From contig JAFTSI010000004.1 of the NCBI GenBank assembly GCA_017467345.1, positions 1 to 32,891 of the forward strand: a DNA stretch of 32,891 nt, written 5' to 3'. Both the position numbers and the translations under genes were made by a program. Of the stretch, positions 21,479-30,143 are shown piece by piece (the first letter of the stretch is position 1; the number at the start of each line of letters is the position of its first letter). The DNA is from Clostridia bacterium (lineage in GTDB: Bacteria; Bacillota; Clostridia; Christensenellales; Borkfalkiaceae). The notes beneath the pieces were generated by a model. The model was given only the letters and a program-made list of their open reading frames with translations, was not told the DNA's origin and did not search any database.

Positions 21479-23074
21479 TTAAACATTCGCTGTTGGGAAA
21501 TATAAAACATATACTGTGGCTACTTCAATGTCTGCCGTGTTATATCTAAATGTTATATATCCACCTTCATAAGTTGCAGTAAGTTTTTCATCTAAACTAA
21601 TATATTCCCAATCACTTCCTTGGTTATACATATCATCTAAATCAATAAACTCACTATATGAAGGATAAATGCTATTCTCTGGTGGGGAAATACTAAACTG
21701 AAGTTCTCCGCCTTGAGATATAGTTTCTTCATCTAAATAGAACATTAAACGGCGTTCCGTTCCACTACTTGCAGTATAGTATTCTTTATAGATATTTTTG
21801 TGTATGGTAGTTTGCTCGTCAACTATATGTTCAACCTGCTCTCTCGTAAGAAAGGTAAAATTATTTGGACTATACGACCAAACTGGGAAAACAGTTTCAA
21901 TTAAAAGATAATTATCTTTTTGAGCAAGGTATTCTTCAATGCCAACTATTTCTACTTCATAGTCTTTTGAAGGATTTGTCATTTCCCAAGGTAGTTCTAA
22001 ATAACCTAAAGATGGATTTATAAACTTATAAGTTTCGTCGCCTTGGCTTCGTAAAACAACCTTATCGCCGTTAATTGTTACTTTATTTTGTTGCGAAAGG
22101 GTATTAAGCATTTCAAATATAAAAGTATCAGCACCGCCAAGGTTAAACACAGGGCGCTCACCATCAAGCAACTCAGTAATAGTTGAAGAAATATCACCAT
22201 CATAATAAAGCCCACATTCTAAGCCCTTGCTAAAAAATAAATCTTCGCCTTCATCATCTACATAATTAAACCATAAATTACTATCTTCTGCAGAAAGTTG
22301 ATTAGAGAAAGAAATGCTTAAATTTTCATTTGCCCTTAAGGTAATTTCAGAGTAATTAACAACCCTTTCTGCGCTACCTTTTTCTTCTACTTTTAAATAA
22401 TTTGTTTCATAAGAATAATTAATAGAGCTAAAATTAATATTATTGTAAATATATGTTAAGGTATCGCTATCGTGATATACACCTATAATAACTTTATCGC
22501 CATACTTAAAGTCAACTGCGCGTATAGCGGTAAAGGCATCTTGCAAGCCAGAACTTGTCATTTCAAACTCTTGCTTTTCGCCAGTTTCGCCACCTAAAAC
22601 TGGTGTGAAAGCTATTTTACTTTCACTCCAAAATTGCAAATCTTCAGGCTCAGCATATTCAAAAGTATATTCAGAAAGCGAAAGCGAAAGACTTACCGAA
22701 CCAAGTTCTGCTTCGCCAGTTAAGTTTAACAATACATTTTCTGTAACGTTTGTTAATTCATAATTATAAGATACGCTATTTTGCACTTCGCCATACTTTT
22801 CTTTATAAGTTAATTCGTTCGTGCCGTTTTTAACCACGATACTTCCCATATCGTAGCCCTCTTCAAACCTAATGGTAAAATGTATAGTTCCACCTTCGGT
22901 GCAACCATCTTTATCGTTAACGCCACTACCACACTCAACGCTAACATGTTCAGGAAGAGTGCCTTGAACTAAAAACAAACACTCCTTAGGTGGATTACCA
23001 CCACAGCCCACACCCATAAGCGCGCCAGCTAAACAAAAGCATATAAGCGCAATGCTTAACAAAATCTTTTTCAT
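21479..23074 (-). CDS. Large surface lipoprotein of unknown function
   Basis: The product is 531 aa. A Lys-rich start and a hydrophobic core end in GVGC (C24), so export with lipid anchoring is likely, although Gly at -3 makes the lipobox atypical. The next 80 residues (GGTIHFTIRFEEGYDMGSIVVKNG) resemble the small beta-sandwich repeats of Bacillota surface proteins. The rest is acidic and beta-rich with many Tyr and Asn residues. No catalytic motif is recognised. It is expressed alone from a consensus promoter, suggesting an abundant envelope protein. Confidence 0.75.
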   Translation of the reverse strand: MKKILLSIALICFCLAGALMGVGCGGNPPKECLFLVQGTLPEHVSVECGSGVNDKDGCTEGGTIHFTIRFEEGYDMGSIVVKNGTNELTYKEKYGEVQNSVSYNYELTNVTENVLLNLTGEAELGSVSLSLSLSEYTFEYAEPEDLQFWSESKIAFTPVLGGETGEKQEFEMTSSGLQDAFTAIRAVDFKYGDKVIIGVYHDSDTLTYIYNNINFSSINYSYETNYLKVEEKGSAERVVNYSEITLRANENLSISFSNQLSAEDSNLWFNYVDDEGEDLFFSKGLECGLYYDGDISSTITELLDGERPVFNLGGADTFIFEMLNTLSQQNKVTINGDKVVLRSQGDETYKFINPSLGYLELPWEMTNPSKDYEVEIVGIEEYLAQKDNYLLIETVFPVWSYSPNNFTFLTREQVEHIVDEQTTIHKNIYKEYYTASSGTERRLMFYLDEETISQGGELQFSISPPENSIYPSYSEFIDLDDMYNQGSDWEYISLDEKLTATYEGGYITFRYNTADIEVATVYVLYFPTANV

Positions 23075-23116
23075 AATTCCTCCTACTTTTTAACAAAAAG
23101 TATAATTAATAACTAC

Positions 23117-23145
23117 ATTATACTCTTGCCGACAATCCTTGTCAA
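23117..23145 (-). promoter_or_regulatory. Consensus promoter of large lipoprotein gene
   Basis: On the minus strand TTGACA (23140-23145), 17 bp, TATAAT (23117-23122), a perfect match to consensus. Confidence 0.85.
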
Positions 23146-23183
23146 CTTGTTTTAATAAATAACCTATTATATAATAAAATGAA

Positions 23184-23212
23184 AAAATCGGCAAGTTAAA
23201 CTTGCCGATTTT
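23184..23212 (-). terminator. Terminator directly after tRNA-Thr
   Basis: On the minus strand AAAATCGGCAAG - TTTAA - CTTGCCGATTTT, continuing TTC. The stem begins at the CCA end of the tRNA. Confidence 0.85.
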
Positions 23213-23287
23213 GGAGCTGGAGATGAGACTTGAACTCACGACCTATTGATTACGAATCAATTGCGCTACCGACTGTGCCACTCCAGC
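23212..23287 (-). tRNA. tRNA-Thr (CGT)
   Basis: Acceptor GCTGGAG / CTCCAGC, anticodon stem ATTGA / TCAAT with loop TTCGTAA giving CGT, T-loop TTCAAGT, encoded CCA. Upstream on the minus strand lie TTGCTC (23347-23352) and TAATAT (23324-23329) with a 17-bp spacer, a plausible promoter, and a small stem GCATTTA/TAAATGC (23298-23317). Confidence 0.96.
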
Positions 23288-23383
23288 ATAGATTTAGGCA
23301 TTTAATTCTCTAAATGCTTACTTATATTATCATAAAATATTAAAAAGAGCAACTTTTTTGTGTTAAACTTTATAATTTTATTT

Positions 23384-24169
23384 TTACTTTAAAAGTTCTT
23401 TAATTTGGGGTGCGTATTCTTTACCACACTTATAGCCTTGCTCATAAATGTAATCAAAACTCTTAAAATCAAACTGGTCGGTATCGCCTAAATCGGGAAC
23501 GATAAAAAGGTTTGGTTTATCAATATCGTAGCACCTTTCGGTTAAATCGCAATCAACCACTTCAAACATTCTAAACACAGTTGATATTAGGTTTAAGCGT
23601 TTCTTTTTTATAGGTTTAAGTGGGCCTAACGCATCTATTCCCACAACTACATCTGCGCCCATTTCTTTTGCCACAGAACAAGGCACACGGTATTTAACTG
23701 CGCCATCACAAAGTAGCATATCTTTATACTCAACAGGCTTAAATACCCCTGGAATTGAAGATGACGCAACCACTAAAGTTGTTAAATGGTCGTCGCCTTG
23801 CGATACATATGGTTTGCCACTTTTAAGGTCAACTGAAACGGCGTAAAAGGGCAACTTTAAATCGTTAAAAGTTTTTTCGCCAAAATAGGTAGAAAGTTTT
23901 TTGAATATTTTTTTAGAGCGCATAAACGCGCCAGAAAATATGGGATTGATTGAAAAATCAACCACTTCGTTTTTCTTTAAGTTCTTAATTTCTTGCCACA
24001 TTTCATCTGCGCTCATACCCATAGCATAGCACGCGCCAACTATTGAGCCCATAGAACTTCCCGCAATAATATCTATTTTAATATTTTCTTCTTCAAGCGC
24101 CTTAATAAAGCCTATATGCACTATGCCACGGCCACCGCCTGCGCCAAGCGCTAATCCTAATTTTTTCAT
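23384..24169 (-). CDS. Patatin-like phospholipase family protein
   Basis: The product is 261 aa. The family hydrolyses acyl esters of lipids using a Ser-Asp dyad. Visible motifs are the oxyanion loop GAGGGRG (about 10-16), the nucleophile elbow GSSMG (about 37-41), SSSIPGVF and the catalytic Asp in CDGAV (about 155). The cytoplasmic YjjU/RssA-like type without signal peptide fits. I start at the ATG at 24169; the GTG at 24175 lies within the AGGTG that would serve as ribosome binding site. It directly follows the alpha/beta hydrolase gene, and both would be made from one transcript. Confidence 0.9.
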   Translation of the reverse strand: MKKLGLALGAGGGRGIVHIGFIKALEEENIKIDIIAGSSMGSIVGACYAMGMSADEMWQEIKNLKKNEVVDFSINPIFSGAFMRSKKIFKKLSTYFGEKTFNDLKLPFYAVSVDLKSGKPYVSQGDDHLTTLVVASSSIPGVFKPVEYKDMLLCDGAVKYRVPCSVAKEMGADVVVGIDALGPLKPIKKKRLNLISTVFRMFEVVDCDLTERCYDIDKPNLFIVPDLGDTDQFDFKSFDYIYEQGYKCGKEYAPQIKELLK

Positions 24170-24175
24170 TTTCAC

Positions 24176-25018
24176 CTATTTAATAAAGTCAAATCCTAAA
24201 CCTTTAAGCCACGAAATGCTCATATCAAACCACTTAGCAACTTCTGGGTTAATATAGCGAACATCACCTTCCCTTGCCGTTTCATTAGTGGCAAGCGATA
24301 ATCCGTGCACACCCGATTTAAACATATGTAATTCGCACTTTACACCATTTTTTTGATATGCAGTAGCCATTTTCATAGAGTTGGTTGATGGAACATCATT
24401 ATCATCAAATGTTGCCCAAATAAATGCAGGAACGCTTTTAGTGTTTACCCTATTTTCTAAACTTAAATATTCCCTTAATGCTCTATCATTATTAGAAATG
24501 GTGTTCATTGTATCTTCGTGAGTATCAAACGCCGATATTACTGGATAAGAAAGTATTACCGCATTTAGTTTTGCAAGCGCACTTTTTTCTTTTAGGGCAT
24601 CTTTTACTGGCTCAGCATCATAAAGTGTTGCAAGCATACCTGCTAAATGCCCGCCTGCAGAAAACCCTATTGCGCAAACCTTATCTTTTAATATGTGCAT
24701 TTTTTCGGCATTTTCTTTAATGTATGCCACGGCCATTGCCCCTTCTATTAGTTGGGTAGGGTATCCTAATGGATTAAGCGAATATTCAAGTGTAAAACAA
24801 TTATACCCTTCGGCTAAAAACTTAAAAGCCACAGGCTCATTTTCTCTATCAGAACGCATTTGATAGCCACCACCTGGAATAACAAGCATTGCAGGGCGAA
24901 CTCTATTTCCACAATATTCATTAGAAGTGTGCGAAATATATGCGTTTAAATAACCCTCTGCACCACTTTCGCGCTTAATACCAAAATATTTATACAAATC
25001 AATTCTTTCTAAAACCAT
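24176..25018 (-). CDS. Alpha/beta hydrolase (BD-FAE/acetyl-esterase-like)
   Basis: The product is 280 aa. Residues 45-52 IPGGGYQM form the oxyanion loop, GFSAGGH (about 118-124) is the nucleophile elbow, FDDNDVP carries the acid and GVHGL the catalytic His. The layout matches small esterases that remove acetyl groups from xylose-containing oligosaccharides or other esters. No signal peptide, so it acts inside the cell. It heads an operon with the patatin gene. Substrate not determinable. Confidence 0.85.
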   Translation of the reverse strand: MVLERIDLYKYFGIKRESGAEGYLNAYISHTSNEYCGNRVRPAMLVIPGGGYQMRSDRENEPVAFKFLAEGYNCFTLEYSLNPLGYPTQLIEGAMAVAYIKENAEKMHILKDKVCAIGFSAGGHLAGMLATLYDAEPVKDALKEKSALAKLNAVILSYPVISAFDTHEDTMNTISNNDRALREYLSLENRVNTKSVPAFIWATFDDNDVPSTNSMKMATAYQKNGVKCELHMFKSGVHGLSLATNETAREGDVRYINPEVAKWFDMSISWLKGLGFDFIK

Positions 25019-25048
25019 AACTTGCCTCTTACTTCAAAAGTTAAAACA

Positions 25049-25077
25049 ATTTTAACACAAACAAACTAAAATATCAA
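25049..25077 (-). promoter_or_regulatory. Promoter of esterase-patatin operon
   Basis: On the minus strand TTGATA (25072-25077), 17 bp, TAAAAT (25049-25054). Confidence 0.75.
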
Positions 25078-25085
25078 CAATCCCC

Positions 25086-25114
25086 TTGAAAAACCCTAAC
25101 TATTTTGGTAAAAT
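25086..25114 (+). promoter_or_regulatory. Promoter of DUF6062 gene
   Basis: TTGAAA (25086-25091), 17 bp, TAAAAT (25109-25114). Back to back with the minus-strand promoter. Confidence 0.75.
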
Positions 25115-25143
25115 ATTTACATAAAAAATTGTAGGTATAACTA

Positions 25144-25821
25144 ATGGCGTATCATATAAACACAGGTTTAATAAAAGAAAAGTTTAATTCGCCTTGCGAT
25201 TGCCCACTTTGTGAAATTAAAAGGGTTGTTGAAGAACAGTTTTTGCACGAATTCTTAAATGACGCAGTTATGGAAACGCGCTCGCGTGGGCTTGTGAACG
25301 AATATGGGTTTTGCTCTAAACACTTTGATATGCTTTATAAAAGGCAAAACAAACTTTCACTTGCCGTGCAGATTAGTAGCCGTATTTTTGCGCTTGGCGA
25401 TATTATAAAGCAAGAAAGCAGTATAAAGGGCGCAAAAAAGCAAGCCGAAAAACTTAAAAAGGCGCAAAGCACTTGTATCATTTGTAAACTTAGTGATGAA
25501 AGTATGGAAAAATACTACAAAGGTATTGCCAAACTTTATGCCGACGAAGAAAGTTTTGCTATTGCATTTAAATCTACAAAGGGTTTTTGCTTAGAACACT
25601 ACTCTGCCCTATTAGAACATTCTATAAACGCAGGCTTTAAGGCAAAGCAGTTTGTTAAAGATTTAACTAACTTACAAATCAATAGCATTAACCGTTTAAC
25701 AGAAGATTTAAATAAGTATTGCCAAAAACACGATTATAGAAACGCATATAAACCACTTGGCTCTGCCGAAAATGTTTTGCCAAGAACAAAACTTAAACTT
25801 TTTGGAAAAGATTATGAATAA
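25144..25821 (+). CDS. DUF6062 family protein
   Basis: The product is 225 aa. It carries two similar metal-site halves: CPLCEIK with GFCSKHF (about 20-62), and CIICKLS with GFCLEHY (about 115-160), each a CxxC plus a CxxH pair suited to zinc binding. The family occurs in Clostridia and its role is unknown. A charged coil links the halves. It is a single gene between its own promoter and a terminator. A redox or metal-sensing role is only a guess. Confidence 0.82.
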   Translation: MAYHINTGLIKEKFNSPCDCPLCEIKRVVEEQFLHEFLNDAVMETRSRGLVNEYGFCSKHFDMLYKRQNKLSLAVQISSRIFALGDIIKQESSIKGAKKQAEKLKKAQSTCIICKLSDESMEKYYKGIAKLYADEESFAIAFKSTKGFCLEHYSALLEHSINAGFKAKQFVKDLTNLQINSINRLTEDLNKYCQKHDYRNAYKPLGSAENVLPRTKLKLFGKDYE

Positions 25822-25823
25822 AT

Positions 25824-25850
25824 AAAAAACCACCGTTTCGGTGGTTTTTT
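25824..25850. terminator. Terminator after DUF6062 gene
   Basis: Stem AAAAAACCACCG / CGGTGGTTTTTT with loop TTT. Bidirectional; it also ends the uvrC-lon-engB operon from the other side. Confidence 0.9.
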
Positions 25851-25863
25851 TGTTTTTGATTTT

Positions 25864-26397
25864 TTATACTTCTGGCAATATTATAACGCCTTTTTCGTGA
25901 CCACATACCGTGCAAAGTTCTTTGCCAGTTGCTTGGTCTAATTGATGGTTATGGTTTTCTTCAGCGCGAATATATCCACAACCACACTCGCCTTTATGAG
26001 TTAAGGTAGTAATAGTAAGGTCTAACCTATGCGCGCTTATGTTTTCTTTTTTGCCACAACCAACGCATTGTTGGAAATGGTTTTCGTCGTCATAACTTGG
26101 CTCCCATAAATGGTCAAGCGTAGTGATAATTTCAGGTTTTTCATAGCCACAAATTACGCAAGTGTAAACCTTTAATCCATAGGTTACACAAGTAGGTTGG
26201 GCGTGAACTTTACCTTCATCATATTGATGTTTACCTATATCCATTTGTTCGCCACACTCACATAAGTGGTAGTGATGAGTTTCATCTTTGGTCCAGTCAG
26301 CGATAAACGGGTGGTCGTGCCCACAAGCAACAAATATGGGTAAAACAAAACATAGCGATAACATTAAAATTAATATTCTAAATATCGGTTTTTTCAT
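25864..26397 (-). CDS. Cys/His-rich lipoprotein
   Basis: The product is 177 aa. An N-terminal signal ends at C25 in FVACG, so it is likely lipid-anchored. The mature part has at least four CxxC or CxCG knuckles with nearby His: HHYHLCECGE, TCVICGYE, FQQCVGCGKK, CGCGYIRA and LCTVCGHEK. Such modules can bind zinc outside the cell, and similar repeats occur in Bacillota surface proteins. It starts one base after the engB stop, at the end of a housekeeping operon, an odd place for a lipoprotein. Function unknown. Confidence 0.75.
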   Translation of the reverse strand: MKKPIFRILILMLSLCFVLPIFVACGHDHPFIADWTKDETHHYHLCECGEQMDIGKHQYDEGKVHAQPTCVTYGLKVYTCVICGYEKPEIITTLDHLWEPSYDDENHFQQCVGCGKKENISAHRLDLTITTLTHKGECGCGYIRAEENHNHQLDQATGKELCTVCGHEKGVIILPEV

Positions 26398-26398
26398 A

Positions 26399-27001
26399 TT
26401 ACTCTTCTCCTTGGTTTTCGGCGCTTACTGTAATAGCGCGCTCAATAGCATCAAACACACTTTCCTTGCCAAGCCTACTTTCGGCAGAAGTGGCAATGAG
26501 TTCGTTTTCGGTAACTCTTAAAAAGGTTGCTACTTCTTTAAGCCTTGGCTTAACCTTGGTTTTGGCAAGTTTATCGGCCTTAGTGGCAACAAGCGCAAAC
26601 GGAATAGCATAGTGATAAAGATAATTTATCATCATAACATCATCTGCCGTAGGGTCGTGCCTAATATCAACAAGCGAAAGTAGCAAAGCAATCTTTTGCG
26701 AAGATAAAAACCCTTCCATAAGTTTGCCCCACTTTTGCTTTTCTTCCTTATTAACCCTTGCAAATCCATAGCCCGGCAAATCAACAAGCATAAACGCGCC
26801 AAAATCAAAGTAATTGATAAGCCTTGTTCTACCTGGCGTGTTAGAAGTTTTGGCAAGTTTCTTCATACCTGCAAGCATATTTATTAGCGAACTTTTGCCT
26901 ACATTTGATTTGCCTGCAACTGCAATAATAGGTTTATCGGTTTTTAAAAAGTTTTTCTCGCTCGCAACACTTGTTACGAACTTTGGTGTAGTAATTTTCA
27001 T
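26399..27001 (-). CDS. engB: Ribosome biogenesis GTPase YsxC/EngB
   Basis: The product is 200 aa, typical length. This essential GTPase acts in late assembly of the 50S subunit. GTPase motifs are visible: G1 GKSNVGKSS (about 30-38), G2 region TPGRT, G3 DLPGYGFA, G4 TKADK and G5 TSA. It lies 3 bp after lon, the gene order also known from B. subtilis. Confidence 0.96.
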   Translation of the reverse strand: MKITTPKFVTSVASEKNFLKTDKPIIAVAGKSNVGKSSLINMLAGMKKLAKTSNTPGRTRLINYFDFGAFMLVDLPGYGFARVNKEEKQKWGKLMEGFLSSQKIALLLSLVDIRHDPTADDVMMINYLYHYAIPFALVATKADKLAKTKVKPRLKEVATFLRVTENELIATSAESRLGKESVFDAIERAITVSAENQGEE

Positions 27002-27004
27002 ATA

Positions 27005-29332
27005 TTATAAGTTTATAGCCGTTTCAAACACTTTGTCAACCCTTTCTACCAAAATAAACTGCATTTGGCTTCTTATTTCGGCGGGTATTTCTTCCAAATC
27101 GCGCTCATTAGCCTTGGGAATTATAACCTTATAAATGCCCTTTCTAAAAGCAGCAAGCGCCTTTTCTTTAAGCCCACCTATCGCAAGCACCTTGCCACGC
27201 AAGGTAATTTCGCCCGTCATAGCAATACTGCTTTTAACCGTTTTGCCAGCAAATGCCGAAAGTAGTGCCGTGGCAATAGTGATACCTGCGCTTGGTCCAT
27301 CTTTTGGGGTTGCGCCCTCTGGAACATGCAAGTGCACATCATACTTTTCAAAATCTTCAGGGTTAATATTATACTTGGTTGCGTTTGAGCGAATATAACT
27401 TAAAGCAGTTTTAGCGCTTTCTTTCATAACATCACCAAGTTTACCAGTAAGTTGAACTTCGCCCTTGCCGTGCATAAGCGATACTTCAATATTTAGGGTA
27501 GTTCCACCAACACTTGTCCACGCCAAGCCGTTAGCAGAGCCTATTTCGTCGCTTTCTAAAGAGTGGTCTTTAATATACTTTTTAGCACCTAAATAATTAG
27601 CGATATTTTCTTTTGTTATCACTTGCTTTTTGGTTTTAGAGTTTTCGGCAATCATACAAGCCACTTTTCTAATTAACCTACCCACTTCTCTTTCAAGGTT
27701 TCTAACCCCTGCTTCCAAGGTGTAAGAAGTGATAATTTCTTTAAGCGCATCATCAGTAATTTCAATCTTTTTAGCCGAAACGCCGTTGTTTTTGAGTTGC
27801 TTTGGAACTAAATATCTCTTTGCTATTTCCAACTTCTCTTCATCAGTATAGCCTGTAAGTTCAATAACTTCCATTCTATCAAGAAGTGGATATGGAATAG
27901 TATCAAGTGAGTTAGCCGTGGTAATAAACATAACCTTGCTTAAATCGTATGGTATTTCCATATACCTATCACGGAAAGTGGTGTTTTGTTCTGGGTCTAA
28001 CACTTCTAAAAGCGCGCTTGCAGGGTCGCCGTGCATATCGGAAGAAAGTTTATCAATTTCATCAAGCAAGAACACGGGGTTGTTAGAACCAACATTTCTC
28101 ATACCATAAATAATGCGCCCTGGCATTGCGCCAACATATGTGCGCCTATGCCCACGGATTTCTGCTTCATCTTTAACACCACCAAGGCTCATTCTAATAA
28201 ACTTACGGTTAAGCGCACGCGCAATAGATGTGGCAACCGAAGTTTTACCCACCCCCGGAGGCCCTACAAAACATAAAAGAGGCCCTTTAATTTGTTTGGT
28301 AAGTTTTAATACTGCAATATACTCAACAATGCGTTCTATAACCATTTCTAAACCGAAATGGTCTTTATCTAAAACTTCCTCTGCTTTTTTAAGACTTTCG
28401 GTATCTTTTGTGCATTCGTTAAAGGGCAAATCTTTAAGCCAGTCTAAATAATTAAGAATAATAGAATAGTCTGGCGAAGATGGATTAATTTTATCAAGCC
28501 TTGCAACTTCTTTAAGCGCCTTTTCTTCAATTTCTTTTGGCAAGTTTTTATCTTTAATAGCCTTTATAAGCGCATCACTTTCGTTTTCGTCATCTCCAAG
28601 TTCGGTGTGGATGGCCTTTAACTGTTCGCGAAGATAATATTCTTTTTGGCTTTGGTCAATAGACTTTCTAACCGAACTATTTATCTTCTTTTCAATTTTA
28701 GATATTTCAAGTTCTTTACTAAAAAGCGCGTGGAAAGTTTTAAGCCTTTCAATAGTGCTTTCCGTTTCTAAAAAGTTTTGAACATCACTTTCTTTAAAGT
28801 TTGCCACCGATATCGCGTTATCCATAAACACATCAGGTTCGTGTAGTTCGGATATAGTATTGAGCATATCTTTGGTAATTCTCTTATCAAAAAGCGAATA
28901 ATCGTAAAATGCGTTTTTAGCCGTTCTAAAATACGCTTCGGTAAGCGTTTCATCTTCGCTACTCTCATAAGGAAACTTAACGGCAATAGCCGAAATGTAA
29001 TCTTTAGAATAGTCAAAAGCAAGTATGCGCATACGCTCTAATGCCTCAACACTCAACTTCATATTACCGTTTGGCATTTTCATCACTTGCTTAATTTTAG
29101 CAAGAGTGCAAACTTCGTTAAGGTCATTTTCTTTTGGGTCATCAACAAACGCGTTCTTTTGCGAAGTAATAAGTAGGTATGAGCCGTTTTCGGCAGAAAC
29201 TGCCGCCGCCTTTACAGATTTTGGCCTACCCACATCAAAATTCAAAAAGGTTTTAGGGCATAAAACCTTACCGCGAAGTGCTATTACAGGGTATTCAATT
29301 CCTATATTTTCTATAAATTCTTTCTCTTCCAT
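27005..29332 (-). CDS. lon: ATP-dependent Lon protease
   Basis: The product is 775 aa, full length. It degrades misfolded and short-lived regulatory proteins in the cytoplasm. The N-terminal LON substrate domain spans about 1-200, the AAA+ module has Walker A GPPGVGKT and Walker B VFLLDEIDK, and the protease domain has the dyad S681 (PKDGPSAG) and K722 (GGLKEK). It starts 7 bp after the HAD phosphatase gene. It is co-transcribed with engB. Confidence 0.97.
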   Translation of the reverse strand: MEEKEFIENIGIEYPVIALRGKVLCPKTFLNFDVGRPKSVKAAAVSAENGSYLLITSQKNAFVDDPKENDLNEVCTLAKIKQVMKMPNGNMKLSVEALERMRILAFDYSKDYISAIAVKFPYESSEDETLTEAYFRTAKNAFYDYSLFDKRITKDMLNTISELHEPDVFMDNAISVANFKESDVQNFLETESTIERLKTFHALFSKELEISKIEKKINSSVRKSIDQSQKEYYLREQLKAIHTELGDDENESDALIKAIKDKNLPKEIEEKALKEVARLDKINPSSPDYSIILNYLDWLKDLPFNECTKDTESLKKAEEVLDKDHFGLEMVIERIVEYIAVLKLTKQIKGPLLCFVGPPGVGKTSVATSIARALNRKFIRMSLGGVKDEAEIRGHRRTYVGAMPGRIIYGMRNVGSNNPVFLLDEIDKLSSDMHGDPASALLEVLDPEQNTTFRDRYMEIPYDLSKVMFITTANSLDTIPYPLLDRMEVIELTGYTDEEKLEIAKRYLVPKQLKNNGVSAKKIEITDDALKEIITSYTLEAGVRNLEREVGRLIRKVACMIAENSKTKKQVITKENIANYLGAKKYIKDHSLESDEIGSANGLAWTSVGGTTLNIEVSLMHGKGEVQLTGKLGDVMKESAKTALSYIRSNATKYNINPEDFEKYDVHLHVPEGATPKDGPSAGITIATALLSAFAGKTVKSSIAMTGEITLRGKVLAIGGLKEKALAAFRKGIYKVIIPKANERDLEEIPAEIRSQMQFILVERVDKVFETAINL

Positions 29333-29339
29333 TTTTCAC

Positions 29340-30143
29340 CTATAAGCAATATTTTTCAAGTAAGTATTTAACTGGTTTATCTTTATAAGGCAAAGTAATT
29401 TCCTTTGCGATTGCTTTGAGTTCTTCACGACCGTCGCCCACGCAAACGCCGTGCCACTCACCTTTTAATAGTTCTATGTCGTTAGTGCTATCACCAACTG
29501 CTATAATTCTATCTAACGGTATACTATAGTAGTTTGCTAAAAACTTAACGGCAACCCCTTTACTGCAAGTGGGGCTAACCACTTCAACTAAATGCCTTGA
29601 ACCGTTGTTAATAATAAGTTTATCGCCGTATATTTTTTGGTATTTTTCGGTAAGCCTTAAACTATCTTCTGGGGAGCAAATAGTTCCAACCTTTTGCGCC
29701 ACCTTTTTTTCTTTAAGCACATACTCTACAAGGTTTTCTTCTAATCTTCCCTTAACTCCAACTGCATTTTCATAAAAATCGGTGTAGTCAGAGCGCATAT
29801 TGTAAATCATTTCGTCATCAATATCAACAACCGTTTGCACGCCTTCGGCAATAAAATCTTTTGCCACCTTGCTTGCAAGTTCATAGTCAATTCCACCTTG
29901 GAAAAGGCTTTTGCCCGTTTCAATATCGTTTATCATTGCGCCTTGGTATGATATAACTATTCCCTTAAACCCATATTTTAAGCATATAGGTCTAATAGAA
30001 GAATACATACGCCCCGTAACAATAGCAAACTTACCGCCACGCGCCACATACTCTTTAACGGCCTTAACCGTTTCTTCTTCTATGAAATCGGGTGCAACGC
30101 CAAGCGTTCCATCAAAATCGGTAACGAATAAATCAAATCTCAT
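29340..30143 (-). CDS. Cof-type HAD-IIB hydrolase
   Basis: The product is 267 aa. HAD motifs are visible: DFDGTLG (motif I, nucleophile D9 and acid/base D11), VTGRMYSS (motif II Thr), the Lys region CSKGVAVKFL, and GDSTNDIELL (motif IV). The inserted cap is of the C2B type. Members dephosphorylate sugar phosphates, flavin or pyridoxal phosphates; the substrate is not evident. Its ATG overlaps the uvrC stop by 4 bp, giving tight coupling. Confidence 0.92.
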   Translation of the reverse strand: MRFDLFVTDFDGTLGVAPDFIEEETVKAVKEYVARGGKFAIVTGRMYSSIRPICLKYGFKGIVISYQGAMINDIETGKSLFQGGIDYELASKVAKDFIAEGVQTVVDIDDEMIYNMRSDYTDFYENAVGVKGRLEENLVEYVLKEKKVAQKVGTICSPEDSLRLTEKYQKIYGDKLIINNGSRHLVEVVSPTCSKGVAVKFLANYYSIPLDRIIAVGDSTNDIELLKGEWHGVCVGDGREELKAIAKEITLPYKDKPVKYLLEKYCL

